Part shown: positions 1 to 7,793 of the stretch, one piece after another | Numbering within the stretch: the stretch's first letter is position 1 | Layout of the letters: every line of letters begins with the position of its first letter | Assembly: GCF_944387805.1 (NCBI RefSeq) | Contig: NZ_CALXGI010000021.1 | Span: forward strand, 1-40,466 | DNA: 40,466 nucleotides | From: an uncultured Pseudoflavonifractor sp. | GTDB taxonomy: Bacteria; Bacillota; Clostridia; Oscillospirales; Oscillospiraceae | Direction of reading: 5' to 3' | The notes under the pieces: model-generated | Told to the model about the DNA's origin: nothing | What the model saw: the letters and a program-made list of their open reading frames with translations, nothing else | The model's database searches: none | Program-made: the position numbers and the translations under genes

Positions 1-71
1 GGAGTCCTTTTTTTGTCCATAGCTATAAGCTCTTTATCCACTGGCAGACCCAGTGGTTCTTTAAGCAACAG

Positions 72-114
72 AAAAGGCCGGCAGCTTCTCCTTTGAGAAG
101 CTGCCGGCCCTTTT
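72..114 (+). terminator. Intrinsic terminator hairpin at the left edge
   Basis: A perfect 15-bp stem (76-90 with 95-109) around a 4-base CTTT loop is flanked by AAAA on the left and TTTT on the right, so it could act in both directions. It most likely ends a rightward gene outside the window. I see no gene in bases 1-71. Confidence 0.75.
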
Positions 115-130
115 CGGATAGATAGAAGAA

Positions 131-165
131 ACCCCCAGAGCCATTGCGGCTCTGGGGTTTCTTTT
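131..165. terminator. Terminator hairpin next to tRNA-Gln
   Basis: A 10-bp GC-rich stem (133-142 with 148-157) around ATTGC is followed on the plus strand by TTTCTTTTT and on the minus strand by GTTTCTTC. It lies just beyond the 3' end of the leftward tRNA gene and is the likely end of its transcript. The better U-tract is on the plus strand, so it is probably bidirectional. Confidence 0.65.
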
Positions 166-239
166 TGGCAGCGGGAGAAGGATTCGAACCCTCACAAACA
201 GAGTCAGAGTCTGTCGTGCTACCCTTACACAATCCCGCT
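166..239 (-). tRNA. tRNA-Gln (anticodon CUG)
   Basis: Read on the minus strand this is a 74-nt tRNA with encoded CCA. The acceptor stem pairs 239-233 with 176-170 (AGCGGGA with TCCCGCT), the discriminator is G and CCA lies at 168-166. The anticodon stem ACAGA/TCTGT encloses the 7-base loop CTCTGAC, giving anticodon CUG for glutamine codon CAG. The T-arm carries GGTTCGAATCC. G73 fits the identity rules for glutamine tRNAs. It is a single gene with its own promoter and no neighbouring tRNAs in the window. Confidence 0.93.
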
Positions 240-272
240 ATTTTGTTTCGCTCATTCGCAAGCGCAGGATTT

Positions 273-300
273 ATTATACCAGAATCCCGCGATTTGTCAA
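273..300 (-). promoter_or_regulatory. Sigma-A promoter of tRNA-Gln
   Basis: On the minus strand TTGACA (300-295) is followed by a 16-bp spacer and TATAAT (278-273). Both boxes match the consensus. Transcription would start near 266, about 27 nt before the mature tRNA 5' end at 239. Confidence 0.85.
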
Positions 301-415
301 GCATGATTTTCAATATTTTTTTATTTTTTTCGGCACGGGAAAATTCCTGTCTTTTTATCCCTATTTATCTGAGTTTCCATCTGAAAAGTTTCTGCCGGCC
401 GCACCGAGCCGGAGT

Positions 416-461
416 CAAAAAGCCGTCCGGAGGAGAGGCATCTGCCCACCTCCGGACGGCT
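416..461 (-). terminator. Terminator of the 49-residue gene
   Basis: A 13-bp stem (421-433 with 449-461) is followed on the minus strand by TTTTTGAC. It lies 12 bases beyond the stop codon of the leftward small gene at 473-622, which supports that gene as a real transcription unit. Confidence 0.75.
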
Positions 462-472
462 CCGGCTGCGCT

Positions 473-622
473 TTAGTACTGCTCGGGACGATTGCTCTTG
501 TTCTGAGCCTGGTCCTTTTTCTTGTTCTGAGGATTCTGACCGTTGGTCTTATCCTGGGGACCCATGTTGGTTTTATTCTGCTTCTCGTTCTGCACAAAGC
601 TCACCTCGCTTTCACTGGCCAT
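473..622 (-). CDS. Small Asn/Gln/Lys-rich hydrophilic protein, unknown function
   Basis: Forty-nine residues, beginning MASESEVSFVQ and ending NRPEQY. The ATG at 622 was chosen because GGGGGAGA sits four bases before it, and a terminator follows the stop. The protein has no hydrophobic stretch and is dominated by Asn, Gln, Lys and Asp, so it is probably disordered and soluble. In size and composition it recalls the minor small acid-soluble spore proteins of Bacillus (SspN, SspO, SspP), but I see no motif that assigns it to any of them, and no clear sporulation-sigma promoter. It is transcribed away from nrdR; the two start codons are 146 bp apart. I do not recognise a family. Confidence 0.6.
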   Translation of the reverse strand: MASESEVSFVQNEKQNKTNMGPQDKTNGQNPQNKKKDQAQNKSNRPEQY

Positions 623-768
623 ATTCTCCCCCTGTTTTCTGCGGCTTATACGCAAATATTTCATATCAGCCAAAAATTTTTTAAATAGGAATACCATATT
701 CGCCCAGCCCGTGTTATACTTCTCTCAGAAGAGCCCCACGACATATTTTCAGATAGGAGGAGTCGGCC

Positions 769-1224
769 ATGAGATGCCCCTTCTGTTCCAACCCAGAGAG
801 CAAGGTTGTGGACTCCCGCCCCTCGGATGAGGGCGCCAGCATCCGCCGCCGCCGGGAATGCCTGGTGTGCCACAAGCGCTTCACCACTTACGAGACTATG
901 GAGAGCCTCCCCATGGTAGTTATAAAAAAGGACGGCAGCCGCCAGACCTTTGACAAAAGCAAGCTGCTCAACAGCATGATCCGTGCCTGTGAGAAGCGGA
1001 CGGTTCCCTTTGACACACTCAACCGCATTGCCGATGAAATTGAACTCACCCTTCAGAACGAGATGGACCGGGAAATCCCCTCTGCACGCATCGGCGAGCT
1101 GGTGATGGAAAAGCTCAAGGATGTGGACGAGGTGTCCTATGTCCGTTTTGCCTCTGTGTATCGCCAGTTCAAAGACATCAGCACCTTTATGGAGGAATTG
1201 AACAAGCTGCTCAAGGAACACTGA
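769..1224 (+). CDS. nrdR: Transcriptional repressor NrdR
   Basis: A 151-residue protein of full family length. NrdR is a zinc-finger/ATP-cone repressor that senses ATP and dATP and binds NrdR boxes upstream of ribonucleotide reductase genes. Cys3, Cys6, Cys31 and Cys34 form the zinc ribbon (CPFC, CLVC), followed by the Arg-rich RRRREC segment and an ATP-cone domain from about residue 49 to 139 that opens with [11 protein letters not shown]. The start ATG is preceded by AGGAGGAGTCGGCC. A TATACT at 715-720 could be its -10 box, but the -35 is weak. The class III reductase genes nrdD/nrdG, plausible targets, are at the right end of this window about 37 kb away. Confidence 0.97.
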   Translation: MRCPFCSNPESKVVDSRPSDEGASIRRRRECLVCHKRFTTYETMESLPMVVIKKDGSRQTFDKSKLLNSMIRACEKRTVPFDTLNRIADEIELTLQNEMDREIPSARIGELVMEKLKDVDEVSYVRFASVYRQFKDISTFMEELNKLLKEH

Positions 1225-1244
1225 GCACACCTGCCCCTCAGGTA

Positions 1245-1282
1245 AAAACAGCAGGGACCGCATTTGCGGTCCCTGCTGTTTT
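1245..1282. terminator. Bidirectional terminator between nrdR and the leftward operon
   Basis: An 18-bp perfect stem (1245-1262 with 1265-1282) has T-rich exits on both sides. It ends nrdR rightwards and the six-gene operon leftwards. It overlaps the TAA stop codon of the leftward gene (1281-1283) by two bases. Confidence 0.9.
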
Positions 1283-3791
1283 ATTCTTTCCCGCCGCTGT
1301 CTGCCGGGAGCGAGGGCCGGGTGGGCGTGACCTCCGTCCCGCCGTTCTCCCCCTGCTGTCCGGAGGGTTCCGGCTGATTGGGTGTGACCCTGCCGCCGTC
1401 CTGGCTGGAAGAAGGGCTGGTACCCTCCGTCCGGGAGGGCTGCACCTGCTCTTCACTTTCCGAAGGACTCGGTACGGCAGAGGGCTCGCCGCTGTGCACG
1501 ATCGCGGGCGTCTCAGACGGCTGGGGTTGGTTGACCGCCGATGCCAGAAACAGCCCCAGGGCCATACCGATGGCCAACAGGAGCAGAGCGGCAGAGGCCA
1601 CCAGCGCTATAAACACCGGCCGCAGCTTTTTCGGCTTGCGGCCCTTGCTCTCTCTGGGCTGCTCCCCCCCTCCTTCATCCATCATATCCCGAAGGATATC
1701 ATCGTCCTCTGTGTCAGCCGCACTGGCAGCAGTCCCTTTTGGGGGAAATTCATCCTGGTCCGGGCTCACTCCCCCGCTCTGCTTCTCCTTCAGCAGCATG
1801 GGACGGAGCATTTTTAGAATTTTATCCACACGCACTGTTCTTGGTGCTTTGTTTTTCTCTGACACCTGATTCCACACGCGCAGCTCGATCCCCCCGATCT
1901 GCTGCTCTATCATTCGGCAGGCCAGAAGCTCGGAGTGCAGGTTCGCCCGGCTCTTCCCAGGCGCCAGCCATATACCCAGCCTCCGCTCCTTTTTCATAGT
2001 GCGCAGCAGTCCGTCCAGTCTCTCCAGCAGTCGGGGCCACGCCTCGCCCCACTTCAGCTCTGCCGCCTGGAGCAGATCCCACACGCCCGCATTCTGGTAG
2101 CCGTTTTCATCAAACCAGTCCCACAGGCGGTGCAGGCACTCCTCATCCGGCTTCTCCAGCTGCAAATAGGCCCGGTAGCTGGTCATGCTCTCCAGCATCT
2201 TCCGCCGCGCTTCCAACTGCTGCTGCCAGCTCTGATACCACCGCTCCAGCTCCATCTGCTCCGGTGCGCTGTCTATCAGGCCTCGGATATTGGCGTAGAA
2301 CTCCCGGGTCTTTTCCTCAGACAGCGTCCCATCCTTCAGCCGGGCCATAGCCAGCCCTGCCAGCTTGTTCAGGCAGCTGTGCCGCACGCCCTCCTGGCAG
2401 CAGTTCAGGCTGTCCACCTGTTCCCGCAGCTGTCTCCAGTCCCATCCGCAGGGGATGGCCCGTTCAAACTCCTCCTGCCGGACGCGGTTTGCCGCCTCAA
2501 TATCCCGGCGCAGCACCTCGCGGCGTTCCCGCACTGCCGCCCTGTCCAGAACTCCCTGCTCCCCGGCATTGCGGCAGCGGTCCAGACGGGCAGCGTCCTC
2601 TGTCAGCTGCTCCAGGGTGCGCGGCCCGGCAGAGGTTATCCGGTTCAGCAGTTCTGCGGAGAACGCCTTGTCCAGTCCCCGGCCCAGAATGCGGAATATC
2701 TCCCCATAGGCCGAAAGGCCATGGTCCAGTTCCTCCGGTCCGGCAGCCCGAAGCAGGTCTTCGTCCTGTCCCAGGGCGCGCTCCAGGGCTCCCTGGGCGC
2801 TGAGTCTGCCCCTGATCTCCTCCTCCAGCCTGCTCCGCTCCCGCTGGCTCAGATGTTGCTTCAGCTGGCCGCAGTACTGCCTGAGGGCAGTGCAGTCCAT
2901 CGGCTTGCGGCTGAGCTGATACTGCCGCCAGAAGTTGACATAGCGCTCCTCGGTCAGGCGGTCCAGCGTCTCGTCCCGCTCCACCTCGCCGGCCACGGTC
3001 CGGAGTATCTCCGGATTGAACGCTGCGGTATGGATGAGTTCCGCCGTCTCAGGGCGGAGGGAGCTGCTGACAGGCCACGCGCCATCCTCCAGCCGGATGG
3101 CCGTCCGCTCTCCGGCCCGTACCGCAGTGCCCTCCGGGGCGAAGAGAACGGCAAAGCTCCGCTTGCCCGTCTCGTCCGGGTTGGTGGCAAAGCTGAGATA
3201 GCGCCACAGGCCGGCGGGCACGCAGCTGAGTACCCGTTCTATAACGGTACGGCAGTAGGCGGCATAGTCCTCACTGCTCGGGACCAGGATGACCAGGCTG
3301 CCAAAGTCGTTGGTCATACCTTTGGAGAGGCAGCAGCAGGCCAGGTCCGCCTGTTGATCCGGCGTCAGCGGCAGCTGGCACAGTGTCTCCCGCAGTCCGG
3401 CACCCCGCCGGGGCCAGCCATTGCTCAGCTGCGTCCCCCCGCTGGCAACGTTTTGAAAATCCCCCTCGCCCGCAAAGCGAAAAAAAGCCATCTCATGGGC
3501 CGCATTGCCCCCAAACTGCTGCTGAAAATTTTCAAAGAAGACGGCATGCTGATAGACTGCATCCACCGAGCTGCTCTTTTGCGCGGCGCTGTAGGCCGAC
3601 ACCAGCAGACGCCGGCTGTCGCAGGTGACGCAGCGCAGGGTCTGATTGCCCCTGCTCCGGTCTCCCGGCAGAATACCGCTCAGGCACCGCTCCTCCTCCT
3701 CCGGGGTCAGCGCTCCCTTGGGCCAGGAGAAGCTGCGGTACTGTCCGGCGTGTCCCTTCAGAATTTCGCCCGCTAACTGATTTCCGCTCAT
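1281..3791 (-). CDS. Membrane-anchored GAP1-like protein with Pro/Ser-rich outer tail
   Basis: An 836-residue protein. The ATG at 3791 follows GGAAGGAGGTAAGGGC; an upstream in-frame ATG at 3875 would overlap the preceding gene by 80 bp and has no such site. The N-terminal region, about 1-240, resembles GTPase-associated protein 1 (GAP1-N type): a QYRSFSW start, a region with H-F residues, and a VPAGLWRYLSFAT segment like the P..R..LSFST signature of that family. A long helical, acidic middle follows (about 250-680). One membrane segment at about 724-753 (PVFIALVASAALLLLAIG) follows a basic KGRKPKKLR stretch, so the N-terminus should be cytosolic and the last 83 Pro/Ser/Glu-rich residues outside. 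It is the last gene of the operon, four bases after the GTPase gene. The GAP1 assignment rests on pattern only. What is certain is the topology and the coupling to a GTPase gene. Confidence 0.65.
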   Translation of the reverse strand: MSGNQLAGEILKGHAGQYRSFSWPKGALTPEEEERCLSGILPGDRSRGNQTLRCVTCDSRRLLVSAYSAAQKSSSVDAVYQHAVFFENFQQQFGGNAAHEMAFFRFAGEGDFQNVASGGTQLSNGWPRRGAGLRETLCQLPLTPDQQADLACCCLSKGMTNDFGSLVILVPSSEDYAAYCRTVIERVLSCVPAGLWRYLSFATNPDETGKRSFAVLFAPEGTAVRAGERTAIRLEDGAWPVSSSLRPETAELIHTAAFNPEILRTVAGEVERDETLDRLTEERYVNFWRQYQLSRKPMDCTALRQYCGQLKQHLSQRERSRLEEEIRGRLSAQGALERALGQDEDLLRAAGPEELDHGLSAYGEIFRILGRGLDKAFSAELLNRITSAGPRTLEQLTEDAARLDRCRNAGEQGVLDRAAVRERREVLRRDIEAANRVRQEEFERAIPCGWDWRQLREQVDSLNCCQEGVRHSCLNKLAGLAMARLKDGTLSEEKTREFYANIRGLIDSAPEQMELERWYQSWQQQLEARRKMLESMTSYRAYLQLEKPDEECLHRLWDWFDENGYQNAGVWDLLQAAELKWGEAWPRLLERLDGLLRTMKKERRLGIWLAPGKSRANLHSELLACRMIEQQIGGIELRVWNQVSEKNKAPRTVRVDKILKMLRPMLLKEKQSGGVSPDQDEFPPKGTAASAADTEDDDILRDMMDEGGGEQPRESKGRKPKKLRPVFIALVASAALLLLAIGMALGLFLASAVNQPQPSETPAIVHSGEPSAVPSPSESEEQVQPSRTEGTSPSSSQDGGRVTPNQPEPSGQQGENGGTEVTPTRPSLPADSGGKE

Positions 3792-3795
3792 GCCC

Positions 3796-5457
3796 TTACC
3801 TCCTTCCGAACAGGCCGCCCAGCAGGCCGCCTCCGCCGCCATGGCGGTTTCCGTGAGAGCGGTAGCCTCCGGCACTCCGGCCGTACATACCCAGGTTCTC
3901 CCAGGTCAGCTGGTCCGCATCCTTTCGCCCCTCACGGTCCACAGTGTAGTACTCCGTATTTCCCTCCGACACCGGCAGATAGCCCAGCATGGCCAGCATC
4001 CACAGGAAGGGCGCCTCGGTCTGAAAGGGACGCTTATCCCCGGTGGGAACGCCTTTTTCCACCTCTGTGTCCACAAAGCCGTGGCCGTAGTTGGAGGTGG
4101 CCAGGAATGTATGAACAGGGAAATGCTCCTCAAAACACTCAATGAGTCGGGCATTCTGTTGCACAAGATAGGCCCGCAGCTGCTGTGCCCTGTCGCAGAA
4201 GTCCTTGGCCCGCAGGATGGGGGGCCGCTTCCCCTCTATGTCCAGCCAGTCGCTGGACGCGCCGGGCCGGTAGTTGTCCTGGTACAGAATGGAACGAATC
4301 CGTCCCTGGGCCTCCACCGTGTCGCTCTTGCCCAGCAGGAACACCACCGGCACGTCCTTTCGGAACAGCGCGGACAGCTGTCTTATCCGCGCCACCAGCT
4401 CATCTGTGGGCGTAAGCCTGCGCCCCTCATCATAGCCATATTTATTCAGCTCCTGCTTTTCGCTGACGTTGAGCTGCTTGAGCTCCACCACGTCGGTGCA
4501 GTACCAGACGCAGTCCACATTCCGGTAGAACTCCTGATACTTGGTGAAGATATTCTCGGACACGCCCAGCCGATCCCGGTCCAGGCTGTACTCGCCGGGC
4601 AGGTCCACCACTGTGAGGATCAGATTGGTCTTTTGGCCGATGCGCACCAGCACAGAGAACCGGGGGATGGCCTCCGTATTGCCCGTCTTGGTGGCTGCCA
4701 CCTTTCTGTTCTTGCTGTACGGCTCCAGGCAGTCGGTTTCAAACTGAATCCAGCTCTTGTCCCCCTTTTCCCGGACCTCACTGCCGTCCACTGTGCGGAC
4801 GCCGTGGCTCTGCCAGCTAATGGCGCAGGCCGCCCGGTCATAGACAAACACATCCGCGCAGGCCGCCAGGGCGGTGGACTTGGAGATACGGGGCCCGCCC
4901 AGCACGGTCAGCACTACCTCGGGATAACGCCCCGCCCAGTAGGACATGACGCCGCCGCAGTGAGGACAGTGGCGCTTGTCGGCAATCATGTTTCCCCTGA
5001 TATCGCGGATGGAGGTAATCCGGACGTCTCCGTCCCCCTCTTTATAGTACTGCACCTCCAGCCGCAGCATATATACCTTGCAGCCAAAGCTGTCGCCCAG
5101 CATGAATTCCATCAGGTCCCGGTACTCGGCTGGTACCTCGTCCCGTTTTTCGTGCAGCTTCTCCTTCCATTTGGACGTCAGAATCTCCAGTATGCCTCTG
5201 GACACGCCCTGTGCTCCGGTGTCGGTCAGATTGTCCGAATATTCCAGCAGCTCCGCCTCAGAAAAGAACGTGGGGCCATGGCCCTGGTTGTGCCAGTAGT
5301 TCACCAGGCCGTCAAAGGCGCCGGAAAACCGCTCCCGCTCCTCCTGCGTACATTGGCCGAAGTACATATTCTTCCATCTTTTGAACTGCTCGCTCAGGTC
5401 AAAGCACAGGTTAGAGCTCTTGTCCTTCTTTCCACAGTAGGGGCAGATACATTCCAT
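3796..5457 (-). CDS. Zinc-ribbon P-loop GTPase, double-GTPase (DO-GTPase) type
   Basis: A 553-residue cytosolic protein. The ATG at 5457 has AGGAGAACGACC before it, and the first residues MECICPYC already begin the zinc ribbon. CPYC (5-8) and CPHC (164-167) are two metal-binding knuckles. The GTPase core starts at about 182: a P-loop-like GGPRISKST (187-195), DLPG as the G3 motif (285-288) and GKSD (376-379) in the place of N/TKxD. The P-loop has Ser where the Gly before Lys is normal, which may alter nucleotide turnover. The C-terminus is Gly-rich (HGGGGGLLGGLFGRR). The layout fits the DO-GTPase families described in predicted bacterial conflict systems together with GAP1, and a GAP1-like gene follows after four bases. 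The substrate and partner are inferred. Confidence 0.7.
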   Translation of the reverse strand: MECICPYCGKKDKSSNLCFDLSEQFKRWKNMYFGQCTQEERERFSGAFDGLVNYWHNQGHGPTFFSEAELLEYSDNLTDTGAQGVSRGILEILTSKWKEKLHEKRDEVPAEYRDLMEFMLGDSFGCKVYMLRLEVQYYKEGDGDVRITSIRDIRGNMIADKRHCPHCGGVMSYWAGRYPEVVLTVLGGPRISKSTALAACADVFVYDRAACAISWQSHGVRTVDGSEVREKGDKSWIQFETDCLEPYSKNRKVAATKTGNTEAIPRFSVLVRIGQKTNLILTVVDLPGEYSLDRDRLGVSENIFTKYQEFYRNVDCVWYCTDVVELKQLNVSEKQELNKYGYDEGRRLTPTDELVARIRQLSALFRKDVPVVFLLGKSDTVEAQGRIRSILYQDNYRPGASSDWLDIEGKRPPILRAKDFCDRAQQLRAYLVQQNARLIECFEEHFPVHTFLATSNYGHGFVDTEVEKGVPTGDKRPFQTEAPFLWMLAMLGYLPVSEGNTEYYTVDREGRKDADQLTWENLGMYGRSAGGYRSHGNRHGGGGGLLGGLFGRR

Positions 5458-5483
5458 GGTCGTTCTCCTCTCTCCTCTGCTCG

Positions 5484-6035
5484 TCACTGCCAGCCTGAGA
5501 TATCGTCCAGTTTCTCCGGCAGCACCAGGATTTTTTTCAACGCCTCCGTCCAGCTCAGCTTTACCGGCAGCTCCCGCCGGGTCAGCAGCAGGAAAGAGAT
5601 TGCATACCGCTCCCCCTCCCGGTCCGCCTCGGGCAGCGGCATGGTCCCGAAGATGCCGTAGTCCAGGCTGCAGTCCCCCGCCCGCAGAGGCAGGGGGCTG
5701 ACAATGGTGAACCGGCGGAAGCCCCCCTGCTCCCGCTCCATCTCAATGTCCACCTTCTTTCGCTGCCCGAAAAACACCTCCCGGCTGGGCGTCAAGGCTT
5801 GCCCGCTGTCGCTGTCAGCCAAAAAGTAGCGGTAAAGGCCGTCGGGCAGCCTGGTCTCCAGCTTCCGCGGCCGGTAGTCCTGGGCCCGATATACCGGCAC
5901 CTCCAGCGTCTGGGCCCGGCTGCTTCCGAAGCACTGGACAGGCTGAATGACCAGTACGGCCCTGCTCCGGCCATCCAGTTCATGCTCGGCCCAGACGGCC
6001 AGGTACCTCTGGTCCTCAAAGAAATTCAGCTCCAC
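5484..6035 (-). CDS. Conserved operon protein, beta-rich, unknown function
   Basis: A 183-residue protein beginning with GTG at 6035, with GAGGAG ten bases upstream; the stop codon of the preceding gene lies three bases away. No signal peptide, membrane segment or catalytic motif is visible. The sequence alternates short hydrophobic strands with charged turns, suggesting one or two beta-sandwich domains: about 1-100, with RYFLADSD and FGQRKKVDIEM, and 101-183, with RYAISFLLLTRRELPVKL. It sits between the 556-residue gene and the GTPase gene in a tightly packed operon, so it may be an adaptor for the GTPase or the tubulin-like protein. I do not recognise the family. Confidence 0.65.
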   Translation of the reverse strand: MELNFFEDQRYLAVWAEHELDGRSRAVLVIQPVQCFGSSRAQTLEVPVYRAQDYRPRKLETRLPDGLYRYFLADSDSGQALTPSREVFFGQRKKVDIEMEREQGGFRRFTIVSPLPLRAGDCSLDYGIFGTMPLPEADREGERYAISFLLLTRRELPVKLSWTEALKKILVLPEKLDDISGWQ

Positions 6036-6038
6036 CGC

Positions 6039-7709
6039 TCAACGCTCCTCTCCGCCCTCCGGCCGCCGGCTGATCCGCAGCTCCCACATGACCTTCCGTC
6101 CCAGCCCCTGCACCGGCAGCACACGTACATTTCCCGTATTGCTCCGGGCAGCCAGAACACCGTTTCTGTCTTCAAACAGGGGCTGTCCAGTGCGGCTTCT
6201 GCTCTCCTTCAGCATTTCCATGCTGTCCCCGTCCCACAGGAGAACGGTCTCCTCCCGGCCCGTAGCCCGGAAGGACTGCTCTGCCCGCCGCCGGGCGCCC
6301 TCAGCCAGCAGAGCCGCGTCCCCGGCGGTAAACTCCGCCCGGCTGTACAGCCCGGCCAGCAGCGTGGACGGCGTCTCCTTCCGCCAGTCCCCAGTCTGAC
6401 CGGCCGGCTCCCGCCGGGGCCCCAGCTCCATAGCGCTGAGAATGGTCAGCCCCCGGATCAGCTCCTCCCGTTTTTCCCGGGCCTGCCGCACCAGGCTGCT
6501 GTCCGCGCCGAAAAATTCGCTGACACAGCCCCACCAGGCCGCCTCCAGGCCGCTGCGGACGCATCCTTCCCACAGCTTGAGCTCCGGCTCCACCTCTGCC
6601 AGCAGCTGGGCGGGGTGGGCGCTCCGGGGCTTCAGTTCCCGGCCCATAGCCCCGTCCAGCTGGATTTTCTTCTGGCTCTGCACCTCTCTGGCCTGCTCCT
6701 GGAAGTAGAGAGCCAGTCCGGCGGCCTCGCCGGTGAGGAGACGCAGGGGCTGGCGGAAGCATCGCTGTTCCAGCTCCAGACGGCTGATGTACTCCCTGCA
6801 CAGCCGGGGCAGCATCGGCAGCACCCGTTCCAGCAGCCACTCATGGGGCGCGCGTCCCTCCGGCCGTCCAAACATTCCCTCCAGGGCGGCCCGCACCGGA
6901 ATGGCCTTTCCGCCGTTCTGCCCGTCCCGGAAGGCGCGGGCTATCCGGTTCAACAGCCCCTCTTCCGGCCTCAGGCGCTCCGCCAGGGCCTTCCAACCGG
7001 TGACCGGCATATTTTGCAGCAGGGGTATCCGCTCCATCAGGGTCTCCAGGTCCCGCTCGGTGGGGCCGAATTCCCCCCGAAAGCGCTCCTTCTCTCCCGC
7101 CTGATCTCCCTCGGTCAGGGCCTCCAGCTTGTCCCGCAGCTGACGGGCCAGATCCCGCTCCACCGCGCTGTGGAGGGTGGCCTGAAGCCTGACCGCCGCC
7201 TGCGGGTCACCGGCGGCAAGCTCTGCGTTCAGGCTGCCTGTCAGCAAAAGCGCGGCCAGAGCGTCAGCAGCGCCAGGCACCCCCGGGTCCACCAGCCAGA
7301 TACGGCCCTGCCCGTTAGGGGGACAGGCCGCATCCGCCGTCAGGCGGCACTGCTCCGCCCGGACAGGCAGCCTGCCCCGAACCTCCTCTGTCAATGCCCG
7401 CAGTCTGTCGGGAGGCGCTTCGCTCCATACCCACAGCAGATACAGACCGTCAGGGCAGACAACAGCCCCCTCTCTCCGCTCCTCCGCCAGGTCCTCCAGG
7501 CAGGCACGGAGGGTCTGCTCCGGGTCGTCTCCCAGAGGGCAGGGGCGGTACAGCGCCCGGAAAGGGGCCGCGGCGCCGCACAGCCGGGCGGCGGCGGCAT
7601 CCGACTCCCTCCAGGCCAGCACCGCCGCTCTCCTCCGGGGCAGCAGGTCCATGCGGGGCAGGGCGTTCTGCACACGGCTCCGGAGTTCTTCTCTCAGATT
7701 GGGTTTCAC
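6039..7709 (-). CDS. Conserved operon protein, mostly helical, unknown function
   Basis: A 556-residue protein starting with GTG at 7709, preceded by AGAGAGG. No signal peptide, membrane helix or nucleotide-binding motif is visible. An N-terminal part (about 1-150) has alternating strands and helices, for example DGLYLLWVWSE and GRIWLVDPG. It is followed by a long Arg/Glu/Leu-rich helical region, and the C-terminus (NVRVLPVQGLG, MWELRISRR) looks beta-stranded. High Arg, Ala and Glu content reflects GC-rich codons. It lies directly after the tubulin-like gene (84-bp gap) and three bases before the 183-residue gene, so co-translation with them is likely. No function can be assigned. Confidence 0.65.
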   Translation of the reverse strand: MKPNLREELRSRVQNALPRMDLLPRRRAAVLAWRESDAAAARLCGAAAPFRALYRPCPLGDDPEQTLRACLEDLAEERREGAVVCPDGLYLLWVWSEAPPDRLRALTEEVRGRLPVRAEQCRLTADAACPPNGQGRIWLVDPGVPGAADALAALLLTGSLNAELAAGDPQAAVRLQATLHSAVERDLARQLRDKLEALTEGDQAGEKERFRGEFGPTERDLETLMERIPLLQNMPVTGWKALAERLRPEEGLLNRIARAFRDGQNGGKAIPVRAALEGMFGRPEGRAPHEWLLERVLPMLPRLCREYISRLELEQRCFRQPLRLLTGEAAGLALYFQEQAREVQSQKKIQLDGAMGRELKPRSAHPAQLLAEVEPELKLWEGCVRSGLEAAWWGCVSEFFGADSSLVRQAREKREELIRGLTILSAMELGPRREPAGQTGDWRKETPSTLLAGLYSRAEFTAGDAALLAEGARRRAEQSFRATGREETVLLWDGDSMEMLKESRSRTGQPLFEDRNGVLAARSNTGNVRVLPVQGLGRKVMWELRISRRPEGGEER

Positions 7710-7793
7710 CGGCAGTCAACCTCTCTTTCGAAACGGCCGCCGCAGCGCCGGACAGGGCCCGGCCCTGTCCGGCATGGCCGGCGCGGAGTTGAA

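Noticed and set aside
623..768. Sporulation-sigma promoter for the 49-residue gene
   Set aside because: GAATA- and TATGAAATA-like pieces exist but no pair has the right spacing for sigma-G or sigma-E.
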